DNA from: Gp6-AA40 sp963741135
Lineage (GTDB): Bacteria > Acidobacteriota > Vicinamibacteria > Vicinamibacterales > UBA2999
Assembly (NCBI GenBank): GCA_963741135.1
Contig: CAVUHC010000008.1
Coordinates: forward strand, 62,001-126,000
Length of the DNA stretch: 64,000 nt
Reading direction: 5' to 3'
Position 1 is the stretch's first letter. Every line of letters begins with the position of its first letter. Position numbers and translations under genes: made by a program. The notes beneath the pieces were generated by a model. It saw nothing but the letters and a program-made list of their open reading frames with translations, was not told the origin of the DNA and did no database searches. Positions 34,841 through 44,208 of this stretch are shown here, in pieces.

Positions 34841-36586
34841 TTACTTCTTGCGAACCACGCTTTGCGGGTTGAGTTTGCCGATGCTGCCGCTCTCGGTGCC
34901 GGCCGCTGGGTCGATCACCGCGTTGATGAGGGTCGGCCTGCCGGAGTCCATGGCCGTGTTCACGGCTCGGCTCAGCTCGTCCTGCGTGGTCACATGAACG
35001 CCGACGCCGCCGAAGGCTTCTATCATCTTGTCGTAGCGCGCATCTTTGACGAAGACGGTTGTCGCAACATCGGAACCGCCAGTGGGATTGACGTCGGTCC
35101 CGCGATAGATGCCGTTGTTGTTGAAGACGACGATGCAGACCGGCAGGTTGTACCGGCAAATCGTTTCCACTTCCATGCCGGAGAACCCAAAGGCGCTGTC
35201 GCCTTCGACCGCGAGCACCGGTTTCCCGGTCTCCACGGCGGCCGCGACGGCAAAGCCCATTCCGATGCCCATGACGCCCCAGGTGCCGACGTCCAGGCGT
35301 TTGCGCGGTTGATACATGTCGATGACACCGCGCGCGAGATCGAGGGTGTTGGCGCCTTCGTTGACGAGGATGGCATCCGGCCGCTCTTTGATGACGGTGC
35401 GCAGTGCACCGAGCGCACTGTGGAAGTCCATCGGCACCGAATTCTTCATCAGCCTCGGCGCCATCTTGGCGATGTTCTCTTCCTTCTTCGCCTTGACGGC
35501 GTTGGTCCAGTCGGCCGGCGGGGCCGGCCACGTGCCGTCGATGCCGTCGAGAAGCGCCGACACGCAGGAGCCGATGTCGCCCACCACGGGTGCGCCGATC
35601 TCGACGTTGCTGTCCATCTCCTTGGGCTCGATGTCGATCTGGATGAATGTCTTCGATCCAGGCTCACCCCAGGTCTTGCCCTTGCCGTGCGACAACAGCC
35701 AGTTGAGGCGCGCGCCGATCAGCATCACGACGTCGGAGTCCTTCAGCACGGTCGAGCGCGCCGCGCCGGCGCACTGCGGATGCGTGTCCGGCAAAAGCCC
35801 CTTGGCCATGCTCATCGGCAGGAAAGGTATGCCGCTTTTTTCGACCAGGGCGCGGATCTGGTCGTCGGCCTGCGCGTAGGCCGCGCCTTTGCCGAGAATG
35901 ATGAGCGGGCGCTTGGCGCTCTTCAGGAGATCGAGCGCGCGCTTGACCGCGACCGGCGCCGGAATCTGCGCCGGCGCCGGGTCGATGACCTTGACGAGCG
36001 ACCTGGCTCCAGCCTCTGCGTCCATCACCTGAGAGAAAAGTTTGGCCGGCAGATCAAGATAGACGCCGCCCGGGCGCCCTGAAACAGCTGCGCGGATCGC
36101 GCGCGCCACACCGATGCCGATGTCCGCGGCATGCAGCACGCGGAAGGCCGCCTTGCAGAGGGGCTTGGCGATAGCCATTTGGTCCATCTCTTCGTAGTCG
36201 CCCTGCTGCAGGTCGATGATCTCGCGCTCGGAGGAGCCGCTGATCAGGATCATCGGAAAGCAGTTGGTCGTGGCATTGGCCAGCGCAGTCAGACCGTTGA
36301 GGAAGCCGGGCGCTGACACCGTGAGGCAAATGCCGGGCTTTTTCGTCAGGAAGCCGGCAATGGCCGCTGCGTTGCCGGCGTGCTGCTCATGCCGGAACGA
36401 GATCACGCGCATGCCTGCGGCCTGTGCCAGACGGCCGAAATCCGTGATCGGGATGCCAGGCACACCGTAGATCGTGGTGAAGCCGTTGAGCGTGAGGGCA
36501 TCGATGACGAGGTGAAAGCCATCCGTCAGCTTCCGCTCGGCTTCGGCTGCATTGGCATCGGCGGGGCGGGCTGCGGTCTCTAACAT
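34841..36586 (-). CDS. oxc: Oxalyl-CoA decarboxylase
   Basis: A thiamine-diphosphate enzyme of 581 aa that turns oxalyl-CoA into formyl-CoA and CO2. The ATG at 36586 has GGAGG upstream. The pyrimidine-binding domain is marked by TIYGVPGIPITDFGRLAQ and the ThDP Glu in RHEQHAGNAAAIAGF. TVSAPGFLNGLTALANATTN and ISGSSEREIIDLQQGDYEEM are close to known oxalyl-CoA decarboxylases. The ThDP-metal motif EGDSAFGFSGMEVETICRYN followed by NNNGIYRG is intact. No frc-type CoA-transferase gene is nearby; instead an acyl-CoA synthetase gene follows, which changes how oxalate could be activated. Confidence 0.92.
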   Translation of the reverse strand: MLETAARPADANAAEAERKLTDGFHLVIDALTLNGFTTIYGVPGIPITDFGRLAQAAGMRVISFRHEQHAGNAAAIAGFLTKKPGICLTVSAPGFLNGLTALANATTNCFPMILISGSSEREIIDLQQGDYEEMDQMAIAKPLCKAAFRVLHAADIGIGVARAIRAAVSGRPGGVYLDLPAKLFSQVMDAEAGARSLVKVIDPAPAQIPAPVAVKRALDLLKSAKRPLIILGKGAAYAQADDQIRALVEKSGIPFLPMSMAKGLLPDTHPQCAGAARSTVLKDSDVVMLIGARLNWLLSHGKGKTWGEPGSKTFIQIDIEPKEMDSNVEIGAPVVGDIGSCVSALLDGIDGTWPAPPADWTNAVKAKKEENIAKMAPRLMKNSVPMDFHSALGALRTVIKERPDAILVNEGANTLDLARGVIDMYQPRKRLDVGTWGVMGIGMGFAVAAAVETGKPVLAVEGDSAFGFSGMEVETICRYNLPVCIVVFNNNGIYRGTDVNPTGGSDVATTVFVKDARYDKMIEAFGGVGVHVTTQDELSRAVNTAMDSGRPTLINAVIDPAAGTESGSIGKLNPQSVVRKK

Positions 36587-36749
36587 ACTGTCCTCCGTAA
36601 TCTGGGGCGGAAAGCCGGGATCGATAAGAGCCGCGGCGCGCATGACGCGCACCGCACGCCCAGCGCCGCGGCTTTGGCCGTGTAGAGCATGCCGGCGTTG
36701 GTCACGGTGAATTTCGACCCGAAAGTATAACCGTTGGGCACGAGGCCGG

Positions 36750-39530
36750 CTACTGTCCGAGCGACGTTTCTGTCAGCAGGGTTCCTCCGCCGAAGCTCGA
36801 ATGTATCGGCGTCGGCCCGCCTTTCGACAGCCGGACCGCGCAGTACTTGAACTCGGGGATCTTCCCGAACGGATCGAGCACGGGATTGGTCAGCATGTTC
36901 GCGGCCGCCTCGTAATAGCAGAACGGCACGAACACCGAGCCGCGCGGCATCCCGTCGTCGGCGCGCGCGTAGAGCGAGATCTTCCCGCGCCGCGACTCGA
37001 TCGTGATCGTCTCACCCGGCTCGACTCCGACCCGCGCGAGATCGAGCGGATGTATCGAGACGACGGGCTCTGGCTCGATGTTGTCGAGCACCGACGCGCG
37101 CCGTGTCATCGAGCCGGTATGCCAGTGTTCGAGTTGACGTCCGGTGATGAGCACCATCGGGTACTGCTCGTCTGGACGCTCGGCGGCGTGGATAATATCC
37201 GCTGGCACGAACCGGCCGCGCCCCGTGGGGGTCGGAAAAGTCGTCACGAACACCGTCGGCTGACCAGGATCGCCTTCCTTTTCGCATGGATAGGTCACCG
37301 AGGACTCGCGTTCGAGGCGATCCCACGTGATGCCGGCGATCGAGTCCATGCACGTGCGCATCTCCTCGAACACCTCGCGCGGATGCGAGTAATTCCAGTC
37401 CAGGCCCATGCCGCGCGCCAGCTCGTTGATGATCCAGAGATCCGGTCGGGCCTCGCCGGGCGGCTCGATGGCCTTGCGACCGAGCTGCACCATGCGATCG
37501 GTGTTCGTGACGGTGCCGATCTTCTCGGGCCATGCGGTCGCCGGCAGCACCACGTCGGCCAGATACGCCGTCTCGGTCAGGAAGATGTCCTGCACGATCA
37601 GATGATCGAGCGAGGCGAGGGCCTCGCGGGCGTGGTCGACGTCGGGATCGGACATCGCCGGGTTTTCGCCCATGACGTACATCCCGCGGACCTCGTGCTT
37701 CTTGGCAGCGTTGATGATTTCGACGACCGTGAGACCGGGCTCGGGGTCGAGCTCCATGCCCCACAGTTTCTCGAAGCGCTGCTTCGCCTCCGGCGTAGCC
37801 ACGCGCTGATAGTCGGGGTAGAACATCGGAATCAACCCCACGTCGGATGCGCCCTGCACGTTGTTCTGGCCGCGCAGCGGATGCAGCCCGGAACCGGGCT
37901 TCCCGATCTGACCCGTGGACAGCGCCAGCGCGATCAGGCACCGCGCGTTGTCGGTGCCGTGCACATGTTGAGAGATGCCCATCCCCCACATGATGATCGA
38001 GGCCTTTGACGTCGCGTACAGCCGCGCGACCGCGCGGATCGTCTCGGCATCGATGCCGCAGATCGGCGCCATCGTTTCCGGACAGAACGCCTTGACGTTC
38101 TCGGCGAGGGCTTCATATCCCGAGGTGCGGTCGCGGATGAACGCCTCGTTGACGAGCCCCTCGTCAACGATCACGTGAAGCATGGCGTTGAGCAGCGCAA
38201 CGTCGGTATCGGGGTTGAACTGCAGGTAGTAGGTCGCATGCCGCGCAAGATCGGAGCGGCGCGGATCCGCCACGATCAACTTGGCTCCGGCTTTCGCGGC
38301 GTTCTTGATCCATGTCGCGGCGACGGGGTGATTCATCGTGGGGTTCGCGCCGATCACGAAGATGACCTCCGACTGCACCACGTCGCGCACCTGGTTCGAC
38401 ACGGCTCCGGAGTTGATCCCTTCCATCAGCGCCGCGACGCTCGAGGCGTGGCACAGGCGGGTGCAGTGATCGACGTTGTTCGATCCGAATCCGGTGCGGA
38501 CCAACTTCTGGAACAGGTAGGCTTCCTCGTTCGTGCCTTTGGCCGAGCCGAAACCGGCGAGCGATCGCTTGCCGTGCGTATCGCGGATGTCCCGCAGCCC
38601 CTTCGCGGCAAACGCCAGCGCCTCGTCCCAGGTCGCCTCCCGGAACATCGTGCGCCAATTGTCCGGATCGACGGTGAAGTCCTTGTGCTTCTTCACGCCC
38701 GCTTTGCGGATCAGCGGCGTGGTGAGGCGATGCTTGTGCTGCACGTAGTCAAAGCCGTACCGGCCCTTGACGCACAGCCGGCTCGAGTTTGCCGGGCCAT
38801 CCTTACCCTGCACGTGGAGAATCGTATTCCCCTTGATGTGGTAGGTGAGCTGGCAGCCGACGCCGCAGTATGGGCAGACCGACTCCACCTGTTTGTCGGG
38901 CACTGTCAGGCCCACGTCGCGCGCCGGCATGAGCGCGCCGGTCGGGCACGCCTGCACACACTCACCGCAGGCGACGCAGGTGGAATTACCCATCGGATCG
39001 TCGAGATCGAACACGATCTTCGCCTCGCCGCCGCGGAAGGCGTAGCCGATGACGTCGTTCACCTGCTCCTCGCGGCAGGCGCGGACGCAGCGCCCGCACT
39101 GGATGCAGGCGTCGAGATTCACCGCGATCGCCGGATGCGACAGATCCTGAGGAGGCTGATGCCGCGCCTTGAAGCGCGGCTTGCCGATCGCAAGGTTCTT
39201 CGCCCACTGATCGAGCTCGGAGTTGCGCGTGTACGACGTCTCGGGAACGTCCGACAGCAGCAGCTCGAGCACCATCTTCTGGCTGAGGAGGGCGCGTGCG
39301 CTGTTGGTCGTCACCTCCATCCCATCTTTGGGATAGCGGCAGCATGAAGGCGCGAGTACGCGCTCGCCCTTGATTTCGACCACGCAGGCGCGGCAGTTGC
39401 CGTCCTCGCGCATGCCTTTTTTGTAGCAAAGGTGAGGGATCTCGACGCCGTAGCGCTTGGCCGTCTCGATCAGAGTTTCGTCCGAGCGGCCGACGACGCA
39501 CGTACCGTTCAACGTGAACCCGACGGGCAT
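36750..39530 (-). CDS. fdsA: NAD-dependent formate dehydrogenase, catalytic alpha subunit
   Basis: A 926-aa Mo/W-bis-MGD enzyme. The start is the ATG at 39530, which shares one base with the upstream stop (TAATG). The N-terminal [2Fe-2S] domain has Cys35, Cys46, Cys49 and Cys63. Two [4Fe-4S] ferredoxin motifs follow (Cys142/145/148/152 and 185/188/191/195). The molybdopterin entry cluster is CPYCGVGC at 219-226 plus Cys253. The active-site cysteine is Cys360 in TRLCHASS, so this is a Cys rather than selenocysteine enzyme. The C-terminal domain binds the pterin (PLDLARVGVEPGETITIESR). It oxidises formate to CO2 and passes electrons to the FdsG-FdsB fusion encoded just upstream. Confidence 0.93.
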   Translation of the reverse strand: MPVGFTLNGTCVVGRSDETLIETAKRYGVEIPHLCYKKGMREDGNCRACVVEIKGERVLAPSCCRYPKDGMEVTTNSARALLSQKMVLELLLSDVPETSYTRNSELDQWAKNLAIGKPRFKARHQPPQDLSHPAIAVNLDACIQCGRCVRACREEQVNDVIGYAFRGGEAKIVFDLDDPMGNSTCVACGECVQACPTGALMPARDVGLTVPDKQVESVCPYCGVGCQLTYHIKGNTILHVQGKDGPANSSRLCVKGRYGFDYVQHKHRLTTPLIRKAGVKKHKDFTVDPDNWRTMFREATWDEALAFAAKGLRDIRDTHGKRSLAGFGSAKGTNEEAYLFQKLVRTGFGSNNVDHCTRLCHASSVAALMEGINSGAVSNQVRDVVQSEVIFVIGANPTMNHPVAATWIKNAAKAGAKLIVADPRRSDLARHATYYLQFNPDTDVALLNAMLHVIVDEGLVNEAFIRDRTSGYEALAENVKAFCPETMAPICGIDAETIRAVARLYATSKASIIMWGMGISQHVHGTDNARCLIALALSTGQIGKPGSGLHPLRGQNNVQGASDVGLIPMFYPDYQRVATPEAKQRFEKLWGMELDPEPGLTVVEIINAAKKHEVRGMYVMGENPAMSDPDVDHAREALASLDHLIVQDIFLTETAYLADVVLPATAWPEKIGTVTNTDRMVQLGRKAIEPPGEARPDLWIINELARGMGLDWNYSHPREVFEEMRTCMDSIAGITWDRLERESSVTYPCEKEGDPGQPTVFVTTFPTPTGRGRFVPADIIHAAERPDEQYPMVLITGRQLEHWHTGSMTRRASVLDNIEPEPVVSIHPLDLARVGVEPGETITIESRRGKISLYARADDGMPRGSVFVPFCYYEAAANMLTNPVLDPFGKIPEFKYCAVRLSKGGPTPIHSSFGGGTLLTETSLGQ

Positions 39531-41275
39531 TATTCGATTTCCTGCGGAAAGTACTTCATCACGGAGAGAGCCGGATTCGGCGCCGCCTGTCCCAGACCGC
39601 AGATCGACGCGTCGACCATCGCTTGCGACAACTCCTTGAGCAGCGGCTGGTCCCAGTTGCGCCCCTCCATGAGCGTCACCGCTTTGACAGTGCCCACGCG
39701 GCATGGTGTGCACTGGCCGCAGGACTCCTCGGAAAAAAACTTCATGAGATTGCGCGCGGCCCCGGTCGCCGTATCGTGGTCCGAAAGGATCACGATCGCC
39801 GCGGAACCGATGAAGCAGCCGTACTCGGTCAAGGTATCGAAATCGAGCGGGATGTCGGCCAGTGAGGCGGGCAGGATTCCGCCGGACGCTCCACCGGGCA
39901 GATACCCATAGAACGCGTGGCCGTCGAGCATGCCGTCGCAGTATTCGTCGATCAACTCCTTGACGGTGATGCCGGCGGGCGCGAGATGCACGCCCGGCTT
40001 CTTCACGCGTCCGCTGACCGAGAACGAGCGCAGACCTTTCCGGCTGTGCCGGCCGTGGCCGGCGAACCAGGCCGGACCCTTCTCGAGGATGTCGCGCACC
40101 CAGTGCAGGGTTTCCATGTTGTGCTCGAGCGTGGGTCGATTGAACAACCCGACCTGTGCCACGTAGGGCGGCCGCAGGCGCGGCTCGCCGCGCCTGCCTT
40201 CGATCGATTCGATCATCGCGGACTCTTCGCCGCAGATGTAGGCGCCCGCGCCCCGGCGCAGATGAATGGGCGGGAGGGGACACGGCGGATCCGACTGCAC
40301 CGCCGCGATTTCCCGCTCCAGAATCGCGCGGCAGCCGTGGTACTCGTCGCGCAGATAAATGTAGATCTCGGCGATGCCGACCGCCCAGGCCGCGACGAGC
40401 GCTCCTTCGAGAAAACGATGCGGGTCGCGCTCCAGGTAGTAGCGATCCTTGAAGGTTCCCGGCTCGCCCTCGTCGATGTTGATCGCCATCAGGCGCGGTG
40501 CGGGCTCGGCCGCCACCAGCTTCCATTTGCGGCCGGCGGGGAAGCCCGCGCCCCCGAGGCCCCGCAACCCGGAGTCCTCCATCGCGGCGACCACATCCTC
40601 GCGAGTGTTCGCGCCGCCGATGCAGGACGCCGCCAGTTCATATCCACCGCTCGCGCGATAGGCCGCATAGTCGATGTGGCCGGGGGCGACGATGTCGAGA
40701 TGCGGGTGCGCTGTGCCGTCGCCGGGTTGGGGGTGCTTCACCGCCTTCGCCTGTATCAGCGTCGTCACCTTTTCCGTCGTCGCGTGCGGGACGGGATTCT
40801 GTCCGATTACGGCGACGGGCGCCGTCTCGCAGCGGCCCACGCAAGGCGCGTGCAGGACCCTGACGTCGTTGCCGACAAGGGCCGGCAACCTGGTCAGCAG
40901 TTCGCCTGAACCGGCGATCTCGCAGGCGATCGAGTCGCAGACCCGCACGGTGATCGCGGGCGGCGCCGCGTCCCCGTCCTTCACGACGTCGAAGTGGTGA
41001 TAGAAGGTCGCGACTTCGTAGACTTCGGTCATCGCCAGCTTCATCTCAGCCGCGAGCGCGACCAGGTGCGCCGCGGCGAGGCAGCCGAAGCGGTCTTGAA
41101 TCTTGTGGAGATGCTCGATCAGCAGATCCCGTCGGCGCGGGGCATCGCCGAGGAGGTCGAGTACCTCTTGGCGCGCCTTCGGATCGACGCGGCGGCCCTT
41201 CGGCGTCGAGCGGGCCGACTTCTTGCCCTGCTTTCTCTTCGAGCTCGAGAAAGAAACGGCCGCCTCATCACTCAT
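39530..41275 (-). CDS. fdsB: Formate dehydrogenase FdsG-FdsB fusion (NuoE-NuoF-type electron entry subunit)
   Basis: A 581-aa fusion. The N-terminal 170 residues are NuoE/FdsG-like with the [2Fe-2S] cysteines Cys113, Cys118, Cys145 and Cys149. The rest is NuoF/FdsB-like: GLRGLGGAGFPAGRKWKLV, the NAD/FMN-binding GAGAYICGEESAMIESIEGR and the [4Fe-4S] motif CGQCTPCR plus a late Cys in ASICGLGQ. In the classical Fds enzyme G and B are separate genes; here they are one reading frame. The subunit moves electrons from FdsA to NAD+. An N-terminal lysine- and serine-rich extension (about 30 residues) precedes the NuoE part. The gene is divergent from moaD, with a 187-bp region between holding their promoters. 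Confidence 0.88.
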   Translation of the reverse strand: MSDEAAVSFSSSKRKQGKKSARSTPKGRRVDPKARQEVLDLLGDAPRRRDLLIEHLHKIQDRFGCLAAAHLVALAAEMKLAMTEVYEVATFYHHFDVVKDGDAAPPAITVRVCDSIACEIAGSGELLTRLPALVGNDVRVLHAPCVGRCETAPVAVIGQNPVPHATTEKVTTLIQAKAVKHPQPGDGTAHPHLDIVAPGHIDYAAYRASGGYELAASCIGGANTREDVVAAMEDSGLRGLGGAGFPAGRKWKLVAAEPAPRLMAINIDEGEPGTFKDRYYLERDPHRFLEGALVAAWAVGIAEIYIYLRDEYHGCRAILEREIAAVQSDPPCPLPPIHLRRGAGAYICGEESAMIESIEGRRGEPRLRPPYVAQVGLFNRPTLEHNMETLHWVRDILEKGPAWFAGHGRHSRKGLRSFSVSGRVKKPGVHLAPAGITVKELIDEYCDGMLDGHAFYGYLPGGASGGILPASLADIPLDFDTLTEYGCFIGSAAIVILSDHDTATGAARNLMKFFSEESCGQCTPCRVGTVKAVTLMEGRNWDQPLLKELSQAMVDASICGLGQAAPNPALSVMKYFPQEIE

Positions 41276-41462
41276 CGGCCCATTCTATCTCCGGACAAGA
41301 AGGGGCCGTATGAGCGACTGCAGCGACTTCGGCAGCGCGGCGGACAGTCGCCGGGCTGACGGTAGCCGAGGTGATAGTATCAATCGTCTTTGGTCCCTCC
41401 GGTGTCCCCCGTGGACGCCGCTAGCCGGCGCTGCTGGATTCAGCCACGGAACGGTCATCATC

Positions 41463-41717
41463 ATGCGTGTTGAGTTTTTCGGCGTTCCGCGCGAGCGTGC
41501 CGGCGTCGCGGAGTTGGAGCTGCAGGCGGACACGCTCGGCCAGCTGATGACCGCGCTGGCGATGCGATTCCCATCGCTCGGCGATCTCATCACCGGTGAT
41601 CATTTGCGCTCGTCGTTCGTCGCCAACCTCAACGGCGATCGGTTCGTCAGCGATCCCAGCACACAACTCATGGAACACGACTGCGTGCTCATCCTCTCTG
41701 CGGACGCGGGAGGCTGA
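41463..41717 (+). CDS. moaD: MoaD/ThiS-family sulfur carrier
   Basis: An 84-aa ubiquitin-like protein ending in the required Gly-Gly (VLILSADAGG). It starts MRVEFFGVPRERAGVAELEL, and the FVANLNGDRFVSD stretch is typical. MoaD carries the sulfur for molybdopterin dithiolene formation. The stop shares one base with the start of the AOR gene (TGATG), so both are made together; such MoaD copies are commonly placed beside tungsten aldehyde oxidoreductases. Confidence 0.85.
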   Translation: MRVEFFGVPRERAGVAELELQADTLGQLMTALAMRFPSLGDLITGDHLRSSFVANLNGDRFVSDPSTQLMEHDCVLILSADAGG

Positions 41718-43459
41718 TGACCGGCCCCACGCCGTTCGGCTATCACGGCTGCTATTTGCGCGTCGACGTCTCACGCGGCAGCGCCGAGCGTGTCCCGCTG
41801 ACGGAAACCGTGCTGCGGCAGTTCCTCGGCGGAAGCGGGCTGGGTGCGTGGCTCCTGCTCGAGGAGGGCGGCGCCTGTGTTGATGCGCTCGCGGCTGATG
41901 CGCCTCTGGCGTTCGTCTTCAGTCCGTTGGTCGGCAGCCCCCTCACCACATCCGCGAAATTCGCGGTCGTGGGCAAGAGTCCCCTGACGGATCGGATCAA
42001 CGACTCGCTGGCCAGCAGCGGCTTCGCGATTGCCGGCAAGCGATGCGGTTGCGACGCGATCGTGATCGTGGGACGGGCGCCGGAGCTCTCGACGTTGATC
42101 ATTGATGACGGGCGGGTCCGGCTCGAGCCGGCCGAAGACCTTCGCGGAGCGGCATGCCACGTCGCGGAAACGGCGCTCAAAACGCGACTCGGGTCCGATT
42201 ATCAGGTCGCGTCGATTGGCCCCGCCGGCGAGCACCTGGTACGTTATGCGACGATCTCGCACGACGGGCGCCACGCCGGGCGCGGCGGGAGCGGCGCGGT
42301 GCTGGGCAGCAAGAACCTGAAGGCGATTGCCGTGCGCGGAACCATGCGGTGCGAGTGGGCACACCCGCGCGAGTTGACTGAATACAGCAAGGCCCTGTCG
42401 AAACGGTCGTTCGGTCCTGCGACCGCCAAGTACCGTGAGCTGGGCACCGCGGCCAATTTGCTGACGTTCAATCGCCTTGGCGTGCTGCCGACGCGGAACT
42501 TTCGGTCCGGCACCTTCGACGAGGCGGTCAGCCTTTCGCCTGAGGAGATCCGCCAGACGCACAGCAAGACACGCGCGAGTTGCGTGGCCTGCACGATCGG
42601 GTGCGAGCACATCTACTCGCTCGGAGACGAGAAGGGCGTCCGCCTGGAGTACGAAAGCCTGTTCGCGCTGGGGCCGTTGTGCGGCGTGGGCGATGCGGAT
42701 GTCGTGCTCCGTGCCTCCAGGCTGTGCGACGACCTGGGGATCGACACGATCAGCGCCGGCGGCACAATCGCCTTCGCCATGGAGTGCGTCGAACGTGGCT
42801 GGCTCGACGAGCCATGGCTCTCGTTCGGATCCGGAGAGGCGATTCTGCGCGCCATCGAATTGATCGGCCGCCGCGAAGGTGTGGGGAATCTGCTGGCGGA
42901 GGGCAGTCGCCGCGCCGCCCACACGATCGGACATCACAGCATCGCGTTCGCTCCGCAGGTCAAGGGTCTGGAGATTCCCGGCTACGAGCCGCGCGCGCTG
43001 CAGACGATGGCCCTGGGATTCGCGGTGGGCGCTCGCGGTGCGGACCATAACCGCAGTGGCGCGTACGAGGTGGATTTCTCGGACAAAGTCGACCGCAAGC
43101 ATGCAACGGTCGACGCGGTGCACTATGCCATCGAAACCGAGGACAAGGCCGCATTGATGGACTCGCTCATCATCTGCAAGTTTCTTCGCGGGGTGTTCGA
43201 GGATTTCTACGCGGAGGCCGCCGACATGCTGCGCTGCGTCACCGGCTGGGACACGACCGCCGATGAATGTCGCGAGACTGCCAGGCGTATCGTGCACGCC
43301 AAGCGGCAATTCAATCTGCTGGCCGGCTGGACACCTGAGGAAGACACGCTGCCCGATCGGTTTCTCGACACCGCGCTGGACGGCGATCCGGCGGCGGTGC
43401 TGAGCCGCGAACGCCTCGGCAGCCTCGTGACCGAGTATCACCGGCAACGCGGCTGGTGA
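41717..43459 (+). CDS. AOR-family tungsten oxidoreductase
   Basis: A 580-aa protein of the aldehyde:ferredoxin oxidoreductase family. The N-terminal pterin domain has FLGGSGLGAWLL, LTTSAKFAVVGKSPLT and GRGGSGAVLGSKNLKAIAVR. The [4Fe-4S] site has Cys289, Cys292 and Cys296 (ASCVACTIGC) and a late Cys487 (SLIICKF). The D-x-G-I-D-T-I-S-x-G region (DDLGIDTISAGGT) agrees with the family. These enzymes use a tungsto-bispterin to interconvert aldehydes and acids, or, in related BamB-type enzymes, to reduce aromatic rings. The real substrate is not shown. Co-transcribed with moaD. Confidence 0.85.
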   Translation: MTGPTPFGYHGCYLRVDVSRGSAERVPLTETVLRQFLGGSGLGAWLLLEEGGACVDALAADAPLAFVFSPLVGSPLTTSAKFAVVGKSPLTDRINDSLASSGFAIAGKRCGCDAIVIVGRAPELSTLIIDDGRVRLEPAEDLRGAACHVAETALKTRLGSDYQVASIGPAGEHLVRYATISHDGRHAGRGGSGAVLGSKNLKAIAVRGTMRCEWAHPRELTEYSKALSKRSFGPATAKYRELGTAANLLTFNRLGVLPTRNFRSGTFDEAVSLSPEEIRQTHSKTRASCVACTIGCEHIYSLGDEKGVRLEYESLFALGPLCGVGDADVVLRASRLCDDLGIDTISAGGTIAFAMECVERGWLDEPWLSFGSGEAILRAIELIGRREGVGNLLAEGSRRAAHTIGHHSIAFAPQVKGLEIPGYEPRALQTMALGFAVGARGADHNRSGAYEVDFSDKVDRKHATVDAVHYAIETEDKAALMDSLIICKFLRGVFEDFYAEAADMLRCVTGWDTTADECRETARRIVHAKRQFNLLAGWTPEEDTLPDRFLDTALDGDPAAVLSRERLGSLVTEYHRQRGW

Positions 43460-43467
43460 GATGTCGT

Positions 43468-43485
43468 GCAGGCCTTTGGGCCTGC
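43468..43485 (+). terminator. Hairpin between converging genes
   Basis: A perfect 7-bp inverted repeat GCAGGCC-TTTG-GGCCTGC lies nine bases past the AOR stop and eight before the mobA stop. It can serve both strands as a terminator or processing signal. No T-run follows on either side, so a Rho-independent function is uncertain. Confidence 0.45.
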
Positions 43486-43492
43486 CCGCGCC

Positions 43493-44140
43493 CTACCCTT
43501 GATCACCGAATCCTGCGGTCGACAGCGCATCCAGGTAGTCCTGCCGGGTATTCAGATTTCTCAGCGTCAACAGCTCGGGATCGACGGAGGCCAGTTCCGA
43601 CGGCTGCACGCGGCGGGTTCGCACCGCGTCGAACAGGAACACGGGACGAAGCCGGTCCGCGGCGAGCAGCGCCTCGACATGCGGCAGCGTGCGGCGTCGA
43701 TAGACGGCTGATAGCGGATGAGGAAAGCCGTCGATCTCCATCACGGCGATGTCGTGATCGCCAAGGAGTTCCACCATTCGATGAACGAATGCTGGAACGA
43801 GGAGCGGTACGTCACAGCTCGTCACGTACGCGATCTCAGCGTCGACGGGCAGCGCCTTCAGACCGGCGCGCAACCCCTCGAGCGGCCCGCGACCTTCGTG
43901 TTCGTCACGGGTCACCGTGACGGAGGCCGGGAGGTCGGGCAACGACTGCGCGGGCGCCGCGACCACCACGAGCGGCGAGGCGACCGTGCTGAGCAGGCGG
44001 ACCACACGCTGGAGCATGGTCTCGGCGCCGAAGGGCAGCAGCGCCTTGGCGGATCCCATCCGCGTCGATCGGCCGCCGCACAACACGATGCCCGCGGCCG
44101 TCACGGAACGGGCGAGTTCGTCGTCATCCTCAGTCGCCAA
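43493..44140 (-). CDS. mobA: Molybdenum cofactor guanylyltransferase
   Basis: A 215-aa nucleotidyltransferase that attaches GMP to molybdopterin to make the MGD cofactor. The signature GIVLCGGRSTRMGSAKALLP is intact, and the later ITSCDVPLL-type motif reads YVTSCDVPLLVPAFVHRMVE. EHEGRGPLEGLRAGLKAL is also typical. FdsA needs MGD, so the gene fits its surroundings. It runs on the minus strand, as do the two moeA genes further right. Confidence 0.9.
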   Translation of the reverse strand: MATEDDDELARSVTAAGIVLCGGRSTRMGSAKALLPFGAETMLQRVVRLLSTVASPLVVVAAPAQSLPDLPASVTVTRDEHEGRGPLEGLRAGLKALPVDAEIAYVTSCDVPLLVPAFVHRMVELLGDHDIAVMEIDGFPHPLSAVYRRRTLPHVEALLAADRLRPVFLFDAVRTRRVQPSELASVDPELLTLRNLNTRQDYLDALSTAGFGDQG

Positions 44141-44208
44141 CGCTCACGCTCCAGTCAAACCCTCGATCGGTTCCCATCGGTTCGGGAAGCGGCCCGCTAA
44201 AGCGCTTT

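Noticed and set aside
34862..36082. 406-aa open frame antisense to oxalyl-CoA decarboxylase
   Set aside because: No motifs and Asp/His/Arg-rich; the ThDP enzyme on the other strand is certain.
39530..40526. Extended N-terminus of the formate dehydrogenase alpha subunit
   Set aside because: The frame is open upstream to 40526 but that part is antisense-like Arg/Gly-rich noise overlapping the fdsB coding sequence; the TAATG junction at 39530 gives the natural start.
41771..43447. 558-aa open frame antisense to the AOR gene
   Set aside because: Same effect of codon bias; the AOR motifs with cysteine ligands on the plus strand decide it.
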